The notes below the pieces were generated by a model, which was not told the origin of the DNA, made no database searches, and saw only the letters and a list, made by a program, of their open reading frames with translations. 13,340 bases of DNA, taken from the NCBI GenBank assembly GCA_001986395.2, contig MQVO02000247.1, forward strand, positions 1-13,340, read 5' to 3'. Origin of the DNA: Irpex lacteus (lineage: Eukaryota > Basidiomycota > Agaricomycetes > Polyporales > Irpicaceae). Shown here piece after piece: positions 7,802 through 13,340 of the stretch. The first letter of the stretch is position 1. Each line of letters opens with the position of its first letter. The position numbers and the translations under genes are program-made.

Positions 7802-8038
7802 AATAAATATAATTTTGATAAAGGTAGAAATAGAGTTAGAATATACACAAACAGTTATTCTAAATCAGATGTAGAAAGTTTAGCTTTAGCTATTAATACT
7901 AAACTAAATATATATACTGGTGTTTTATTGGATAGAAAAGATCAATGGTTTTTAACTAAAATAAAAGAATTAACCCTTCCCCCCAAATTAAATTTATTAC
8001 TTATTTGAACTCTTACAAAACTAATCAATTGTGTATAA
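7802..8038 (+). pseudogene. LAGLIDADG homing endonuclease, C-terminal fragment (copy 2)
   Basis: This is the same endonuclease fragment as at 661-822. One extra A near 7960 removes the early stop, so the frame runs on through a TGA at 8006 (Trp in code 4) to TAA at 8036. The residues after the DRKDQW motif do not resemble the usual end of the family, so the recognisable homology still stops near 7950. The N-terminal catalytic helices are missing here too. Confidence 0.82.
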
Positions 8039-8673
8039 TGAAAGAATAAAAAGATATTGAATTTATTCATTTTTATTATTTTTTCTCTTAGTCAATTTCT
8101 CGCATCACGAGATCATTGCTTTCTATAACCACCGAATCCAAGGGTTATACAACTTTTATAGTTTCGCTAGTAATCTAAATAGTCTTAGAGTAGTTTTTAT
8201 GTTTTTTTCAGTTCTCTTAAAGAAAAAGTAAACAAAAAGAATGTGTATTCTATAATGTAACTCCCTCTCTCCTGAAATAAATTATAAGATAGGGAGACCC
8301 AAATTTAATTTATTTTTAGTTATAAGAGCTAAACTACTACACTTACACTGTCAAACTGCACATTATATTACTGTGAATATACTTTTCCCCAAACTTTTTT
8401 ATATGTTTGAGTAGTAGAAGCTTACTATTCCTTACTTTATATCTCATTTTTTATTACCATACCTAATCATAACTTAACATTATGAAGTTTATAACAAGTT
8501 AATATCTCTGTTAATATCTGTTAAGATTGTAATTGTAGGGTATACTTTGTAGAAATATAACTACTCCAATACTGTGTTAGTGTTACATACAGTAAACAGT
8601 TCCCCCCCGGTTTTTAACTAAAATAAAAGAATTAATATAATAGTTTATTATTATTGATTTATTGATTATAGTC

Positions 8674-8745
8674 TCCAGCAAGAAGAGTACCAAATACACC
8701 CACACTACTAATTGCTAATGTAAGAATGAATCCATAGTTGTGGTC
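8674..8745 (-). pseudogene. nad1: nad1 fragment (copy 2)
   Basis: This is identical in translation to the fragment at 1528-1599. It holds about 24 residues of the subunit 1 LAISSVGVFGTLLAG region on the minus strand and is bounded by unrelated sequence on both sides. Confidence 0.7.
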
Positions 8746-8840
8746 TACGATGGTTACCCAGGTGCAAATGAAATTACACATCAACAAAGAAGAGCAGAAA
8801 CAAGAGAGATAAACCACTCAATTTAATTAAAATAAAGCTT

Positions 8841-8888
8841 CCCCAAAAAACTAGGAATTATAATTAATTCTAACTAGTTTTTGTGGGG
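8841..8888. repeat. palindromic hairpin element (copy 2, element A)
   Basis: This is the second copy of the 48 bp hairpin at 1696-1743, with CCCCAAAAAACTAGG and CTAGTTTTTGTGGGG arms. It lies in the same position between the nad1 and cox1 fragments. Confidence 0.85.
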
Positions 8889-9034
8889 TCTGGGTAAATT
8901 GAACTAAAGCTATAAAAGCTAAAATAATATCCAGAGGATATGGGCAAAGCAAATGTTTCTTTAACAATACGACTACTGCTTCTACTCCCCCTATAACTCT
9001 CAGTATTCTTGTAAGAGGATAGTTATAGTAATAA

Positions 9035-9502
<468 letters not shown>

Positions 9503-9744
9503 AAAACTTTTATGAAAGTGGAGGTTACTAATGTCGACACTAAAGAGGTTACAATATATTTTTCTATTGGTGCTGCTTCTAATATCTCCAAAGTTTAGTT
9601 AAAAGTGGGTATTATTTGTGTCTAACAATAAACTATACTGACAAATAACCATAGTATATATTAACTCGAGGATAAAGTTGTGATTCGTTTATTTGTATAC
9701 AAATTATTAAATAAAAAAAAAAAGGATAAGCTTATCCTTTTGAT

Positions 9745-9966
9745 ATGGAAGAGAAATTAAGTTTAAAAACATCCTTATATAATCCAAAAAGGTTTAATCG
9801 AATTAACTGTCAAAAACAAATTGGGCTTACATTAACCAATTTAAATAAAACACACTTTATCCTTTTTATTTTAACTTTTATTTTTAGGGGAGGGAGAATC
9901 TTTAAATTTATTTCAATGGAGGAGAGGATTATGGGAGCTATAAAATGTATTTCTTTGTGTATTTAA
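9745..9966 (+). CDS. unidentified 73-codon reading frame (copy 2)
   Basis: ATG at 9745 opens MEEKLSLKTSLYNPKRFNRI and the frame ends at TAA 9964. The product would be basic with one hydrophobic stretch (FILFILTFIF) around residues 37-47. The equivalent copy 1 sequence lacks two A residues in the first codons. It overlaps the start of the next frame (ATG at 9945). It has no recognisable domain; it could be a piece of a larger plasmid-derived gene rather than a gene by itself. Confidence 0.25.
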   Translation: MEEKLSLKTSLYNPKRFNRINCQKQIGLTLTNLNKTHFILFILTFIFRGGRIFKFISMEERIMGAIKCISLCI

Positions 9967-10555
9967 AAGCAGCGTATGATATAAATCTATATGTTCGAGG
10001 TGGCTCTGTAGCAAACTATTATAAAATGTATAAAACATCCGAGGGTTGAGGTTTATTTTATAGTAAGGATGTACGAATTTAATGTAATACATTAACTAGT
10101 TATAAGGGGATAATTGTCTATAATAAACTAATTATGGTTATTGAACAGAAAGTTAATGATGGTATATGTGACGTCGTGCCTCATCGTAACATCTTGCTCG
10201 TCATAGTTAAGGGGGGAAACTCAAAGATTTAGCTTGTCAAGGGCAAGGTTTTAAGGTGTTTGTAAACGCAAATGCTAAGCGTTATTTTAGCACAACTCGA
10301 ACAGTACTTAATGATGAAAGTGTGGATAGAGGGATTGATCAGACAATAGGTCAATTGGATGGTCATCTTTATGATACCACTGATAAGCTTCTCCGTGATA
10401 AATTTTATTTTAAAAGATTTTGGATTTATTACCGGATTTCCTGTACTTGTGATTTAGTCATTAATCCTTTTTGTATTATTATTAAAAAAGGGGGGGGTTT
10501 TACCTTAAATTTTGAGTTGAATGGTGGGTTGCAGCAAGAAATAATAAGGGGGTAA
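9945..10555 (+). pseudogene. decayed unknown gene, frame-broken (copy 2)
   Basis: This is the copy 2 version of 2798-3408, with no differences that I can see. It shows the same in-frame TAA and TAG, the same TGA read as Trp, and the same phase change before the segment containing AKRYFSTTRTVLNDE. The 99-codon second part (10256-10555) would need a GTG start. Confidence 0.45.
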
Positions 10556-10638
10556 ACAAATTTATCTCAACTTAGATTGTTCCATTTTGTTCCATTCTTA
10601 AAAGAGATTATTAGAATAAGTTTTTGTTATTATTTAAA

Positions 10639-10733
10639 CCCAAAAAACTAGGGTCGCGGTAGAAATAATCCCCAAAAAAACTAGTTAGAATTATTTATAA
10701 TACCTAGTTTTTGGGGATGTTTTTTTGGGGGAT
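10639..10733. repeat. palindromic hairpin array (copy 2, element B) at repeat boundary
   Basis: Same array as 3492-3584, with one more C and one more T in homopolymer runs. The direct repeat ends at 10733, immediately after the final GGGGG arm, and unrelated sequence follows. Confidence 0.85.
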
Positions 10734-10751
10734 GGAAGGAGGGTAGTGACT

Positions 10752-10813
10752 ATTAAAATAAACTAACTGACCTTTGACAAAGTACACTTAGAGTAAAGAA
10801 AGTTTATTTTAAT
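10752..10813. repeat. 13 bp perfect inverted repeat
   Basis: ATTAAAATAAACT (10752-10764) pairs with AGTTTATTTTAAT (10801-10813). The loop holds a smaller stem, CTTTG-A-CAAAG. It starts 19 bp after the end of the 3.6 kb repeat. Confidence 0.6.
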
Positions 10814-11030
10814 TATATTTAATCAACTACAATTCAAATATTATAAAGTAATTAAAATAATACTTTTGTATCAATCTTAAAATAATGCTTATAAAATAAT
10901 ATTATTATTAGATTAAAGATTAGTAATCATGGGGGTTACTCCCTTAAGGACTAAGATTGTACTGTCTATTGTAAGAGATAGATTAAATTTATTTAAAGTT
11001 ACTTAGTTAATACTTTATTTTGGGGACCCT

Positions 11031-11078
11031 CTACTTAAAATAAAATTAAATAAATTATAATATAGGGAGACCCAAATT
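11031..11078 (+). repeat. mosaic of two repeat-block segments
   Basis: Positions 11031-11057 equal 400-426 exactly (27 bases), and 11048-11078 equal 1131-1161 with one mismatch (31 bases). The two matches overlap by the shared ten bases AAATAAATTA. In the repeat block these segments are about 700 bp apart. The arrangement is what recombination through a ten-base microhomology would leave. Confidence 0.8.
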
Positions 11079-11703
11079 AAAATAAAATAACTGTGTGTTT
11101 ATAAAATAATGTGTAGTATCATCTTAGTGAGTAAAACACTCATCTATCAATTAATTAAAGATAAAATAGTAATTAGAGTGATAAATTAATTTAATAGTAT
11201 ATTAAATTAATTATTTAAACTCTACCTAATTAAATAATTATTATTAGAAAAAGAATAGAGTATCTCTACCAATAATAAATTATCATACAGGGTACAGATT
11301 GGTTCAGTCAACTATCATTAATCTTCTTTATTAGCAATATTGATATAATAGGATGGTAGTGTTAAAAACTAAAAATAAAAAATAAATTATTAAACATTTC
11401 CATTAATCCACCCCAAATAAAATGAGTAAAGTTAAAGAATAAAAAGAAATAAATTTAGAATATCTATATTCTTTAATCTAATAAGAATAAATAAATAAAG
11501 GAGTGATTATAAAATAGTGAGTAATTCTAATTGAACGGTAGTTAACTCTCTAAATAAATAATAGAGAATACTATTTATATTATTAAATAAAGAAATAACT
11601 CTGATTAACTAAGTAATTAATTAATTAAATAAAAAGTAATCATTCCATTGTTCCATTTAATATAATATATTTCTACCCTCATCCACTTACAGTGAATGCT
11701 CCC

Positions 11704-11760
11704 CCCTTTTTTTTATATTAAAAAAAAAGGGATAAAGGGAGTTGGAGGGGTACCCTCCAA
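11704..11760. repeat. two adjacent strong hairpins
   Basis: CCCTTTTTTTT (11704-11714) pairs with AAAAAAAAGGG (11721-11731). Eleven bases further, TTGGAGGG (11742-11749), loop GTA, pairs with CCCTCCAA (11753-11760). The second is GC-rich for this genome. They are possible RNA processing or replication-related structures; no function can be assigned. Confidence 0.6.
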
Positions 11761-11902
11761 TATCTTATTAATTAATTATTCCTTTAAAGTGATTGTATCT
11801 AAGAGAGTAAAAAATTTAATTATTTAATTTGAACTCTTACAATCATTAGTAATATGCAAAGTTAAAGAATATAAAGATAATAAATACCTTTGAACTATAG
11901 CA

Positions 11903-12124
11903 GGATTAGGAAGTTGGACTGGATGGATTACTTCTTATGAATATTAAAAAGCAATAGAACTTGGATTATAATTCGAAATTCTCAGAGGGTATAAATTTGA
12001 TAGATAAAATATATTTAAAGAGTATATTGAAAGATTATATTCATTAAGATTAGAATATAGTAAAGATAACCCTATGAATTTAATTGCTAAACTATTAATT
12101 CATAATTTAGCAACTAAATCAGAC
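11903..12124 (+). pseudogene. dpo: family B DNA polymerase fragment, up to motif B (plasmid type)
   Basis: The translation reads GLGSWTGWITSYEY, KAIELGL, FEILRGYKFDR, NIFKEYIERLYSLRLEYSKD and NPMNLIAKLLIHNL. The pieces are separated by three in-frame TAA codons (11945, 11969, 12005). The order and wording match protein-primed family B polymerases of fungal linear mitochondrial plasmids between motif A and motif B. In that family the region ends in a NP-N-IAKLLMNSLYGRF-like motif. Here the match ends at KLLIHNL, just where the SLYGRF part should come, and the key Tyr-Gly is missing. It is clearly inactive. The next motif (YSDTDS) is found on the opposite strand at the window end. Confidence 0.85.
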
Positions 12125-12135
12125 CCCCAACAAAC

Positions 12136-12303
12136 CTTACAACCAGTAAGATTGTTGCGTAGTTTTAATCGCAGGTCAAACCCTGCCTTCATTTGGAGTC
12201 AAACTAAATAGTAGCTGTTTAAATTACAACAGTGGGGGAGGGCAAGCGCCTTCAGAGAGCATGTACGCACCTCTCGGTTGCGTGAAAATCCGCAACTTGG
12301 CCC
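12136..12303 (+). other. GC-richer, foldable stretch; possible structured RNA remnant
   Basis: Several stems can be drawn. CTTAC-loop-GTAAG spans 12136-12150. GCAGG-TCAAAC-CCTGC spans 12171-12186. A three-way arrangement has GGGC/AAG (12240-12246) closing with CTT-G-GCCC (12296-12303) around GAGAG/CTCTC (12255-12275) and TTGCG/CGCAA (12278-12295). Long stems are uncommon in the surrounding AT-rich sequence. It is not a proper tRNA, and I could not match it to group I or group II intron cores or to mitochondrial RNase P RNA. Confidence 0.4.
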
Positions 12304-12343
12304 AAATATAATAAAAGGAAACAGGTTGAAAGGGAGAGATATA

Positions 12344-12416
12344 CGAGCCCTTCCAGATTCGAACTGGGACCTCCCCGATTGACAATCGGGTACTCTACCT
12401 ATTAAGCTAAGGGCCC
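12344..12416 (-). tRNA. trnD: tRNA-Asp (GUC)
   Basis: On the minus strand, the acceptor GGGCCCT pairs with AGGGCTC (one G-U pair), with G as discriminator. The anticodon arm CCCGA/TCGGG encloses TTGTCAA, so the anticodon is GTC. The T arm has a TTCGAAT loop. The D arm is short (GCT/AGT). It is opposite in strand to tRNA-Pro and tRNA-Asn, and a palindromic element lies 25 bp beyond its 5' end. Confidence 0.93.
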
Positions 12417-12441
12417 TATTTTAATTTTTACTAGCCCACCC

Positions 12442-12487
12442 CCCAAAAAACTAGTTAGAATTTATTCTAATTCCTAGTTTTTTTGGG
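12442..12487. repeat. palindromic hairpin element (element D)
   Basis: CCCAAAAAACTAG pairs with CTAGTTTTTTTGGG around TTAGAATTTATTCTAATTC, itself a palindrome (TTAGAAT/ATTCTAA). It has the same consensus as the elements at 1696-1743 and 3523-3568, but lies outside the duplicated block and next to tRNA-Asp. Confidence 0.85.
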
Positions 12488-12680
12488 ATTCATATCAAAT
12501 AAAATAAAAAGGTAACTGATGATATTTGTCTTTATTATACTGAGACTATTGGTACTACAACTCTCCCTTCCTCTCTCTATTCTTTTATCTTCTAATTTTA
12601 TTTTAATTTGATTCATTAATTAGATTTCTATCATTTTATTTTTAATTTATTTTAGAATACTGTTCTATTTATTTAATTTC

Positions 12681-12815
12681 ATGGCTATTCCATGGGGTTT
12701 ATTAATATTTTATATATCAGGGGTTTATTAATATTTAGTTTTATGGGCTTTATTTTTAGTATTATTAGTTATATGGGGTTTATTTAGTATTATTATATTA
12801 TCATCTGTTAATTAA
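12681..12815 (+). pseudogene. short hydrophobic reading frame with one internal stop
   Basis: ATG 12681 opens MAIPWGLLIFYISGVY and meets TAA at 12729. In the same phase it continues YLVLWALFLVLLVIWGLFSI and IILSSVN to TAA at 12813. Without the stop it would be a protein of about 44 residues with one or two membrane segments. The DNA contains three near-repeats of GGGGTTTATTAATATT (about 12694, 12720, 12774), so the hydrophobic translation could simply follow from repeat expansion. Its end overlaps by a few bases the opposite-strand frame ending at 12812. Confidence 0.25.
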
Positions 12816-12970
12816 ATATCATCTCTAACATTAATCTTAACAGTATAATCAGAAGTTACCTGAACATTATCAGGATGTATTCCTTTTTCTAAATCATTAT
12901 AATTAAATGGAACAGATGTTGTTAATACATCACAGATAGTTAAACCTTTTAATGTATGTCTTTTATAAAA
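12812..12970 (-). pseudogene. unidentified reading frame following the dpo remnant
   Basis: On the minus strand the frame reads FYKRHTLKGLTICDVLTTSV, then PFNYNDLEKGIHPDNVQVTS and DYTVKINVRDDI, ending at TAA 12812-12814. It directly follows, one frame shifted, the segment that looks like the end of the DNA polymerase. I do not recognise it as a normal polymerase C-terminus, which usually continues from TSNKR with a short tail. It may be a separate fused piece or a divergent end. Confidence 0.4.
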
Positions 12971-13338
12971 CAGGTAATCTCTTATTAGAAGTTGCTCTTA
13001 GCTGGTAAATAGTCGACATAAGTTGAATATTTCCACCGAACATATCCTTACTCCATTTTACCTGTTTATATTTTAATACGGAGTCTCTTACTAATATGAC
13101 TCAAGATCATCCACTGTAACATTTTTAACAGCATCCTTAGTTAATCCTTTAACTTTAATGATAGTTTCTCCCTCAGTAGTAATTAATCCATACACTTTAG
13201 GAGCTAAGATACACCTCTTTTTATTGTACACTCTAATTTTACTTGACCTAATTTGTTACCAACAGAAGCATCAGAAAGAGGTTTATTCACAATTATACTA
13301 TCAGTATCTGAGTAATATAATTTTACACCATCGATATT
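12966..13338 (-). pseudogene. dpo: family B DNA polymerase, motif C to near C-terminus, frame-broken (runs off window)
   Basis: From 13338 the minus strand reads NIDGVKLYYSDTDSIIVNKP and VGNKLGQVKLE. YSDTDS (13297-13314) is catalytic motif C of family B polymerases. Near 13215 the sense shifts phase to LAPKVYGLITTEGETIIKVK and DAVKNVTVDDLES, ending at TAG 13091. Near 13095 it shifts again to LVRDSVLKYKQVKWSKDMFG, GNIQLMSTIYQL and RATSNKR, the usual closing motif of plasmid-type dpo, before TAA at 12963. Two frameshifts make it a pseudogene as written. One lies at an A5 run, and the repeat copies show that homopolymers in this sequence vary, so sequencing error is possible. The gene continues beyond the window. 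Confidence 0.88.
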
Positions 13339-13340
13339 CT

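Larger units (their letters stand above)
10734..11902. other. AT-rich intergenic region with hairpins and mosaic repeats
   Basis: I found no gene on either strand here. The region contains a 13 bp inverted repeat (10752-10764 with 10801-10813), two strong hairpins at 11704-11760, and a mosaic of repeat-block pieces at 11031-11078. It also contains a 15-base word shared with the repeat block, TTTGAACTCTTACAA, at 11828-11842 (also 862-876). It probably consists of old repeat debris and spacer. Confidence 0.6.

Noticed and set aside
12255..12296. Group II intron domain V
   Set aside because: The GTACG and GAAA words are suggestive, but the 34-base domain V fold with its AGC or CGC triad cannot be formed.
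12240..12303. tRNA-like shape with GGGCAAG and CTTGGCCC ends
   Set aside because: The T-arm loop would have ten bases without a TTC motif, there is no plausible anticodon arm, and one closing pair is bulged.
11910..13340. CRISPR array or bacterial origin
   Set aside because: There are no regularly spaced direct repeats. The TGA Trp codons, fungal-type plasmid polymerase and mitochondrial tRNAs all point to a fungal mitochondrion.

Overview
This window looks like a stretch of a large, repeat-rich fungal mitochondrial genome. An Agaricomycete-type basidiomycete is plausible, but this sequence does not identify the species. Three things support a mitochondrial origin. The DNA is very AT-rich. 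Recognisable cox1 and nad1 fragments are present, and conserved cox1 tryptophans are written as TGA (genetic code 4). Three compact tRNA genes (Pro-UGG, Asn-GUU, Asp-GUC) are present. Pieces of a family B DNA polymerase (dpo) of the kind carried by fungal linear mitochondrial plasmids point to old plasmid integration.

Layout. Positions 1-3584 and 7144-10733 are two nearly identical direct copies of a 3.6 kb block. Nearly all differences between them are single-base homopolymer changes. The block is a patchwork of gene fragments: the C-terminal end of a LAGLIDADG homing endonuclease, about 24 residues of nad1 on the minus strand, a cox1 exon-like segment fused in frame to a foreign tail, and decayed reading frames of unknown, possibly plasmid, origin. 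Both copies end on the right in the same palindromic repeat array. Between the copies lie tRNA-Pro, tRNA-Asn, one long intact reading frame (4213-5877, a membrane-anchored protein of unknown function), AT-rich spacer, and a decayed minus-strand reading frame (6807-7197).

Right of copy 2, positions 10734-11900 show no gene but hold hairpins and a short mosaic built from two separate parts of the repeat block. A plus-strand dpo fragment ends at polymerase motif B (11903-12124). It is followed by a GC-richer, foldable stretch (12136-12303), tRNA-Asp on the minus strand, another palindromic element, a short hydrophobic reading frame, and minus-strand dpo pieces carrying the YSDTDS catalytic motif (12966-13338) that run off the window end.

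How it fits together. No operon or pathway can be read here. The only candidates for working genes are the three tRNAs and the long unknown reading frame. The rest appears to be the product of duplication, recombination at short repeats and palindromes, and plasmid integration followed by decay. Several apparent breaks sit at homopolymers, so some could be sequencing errors.
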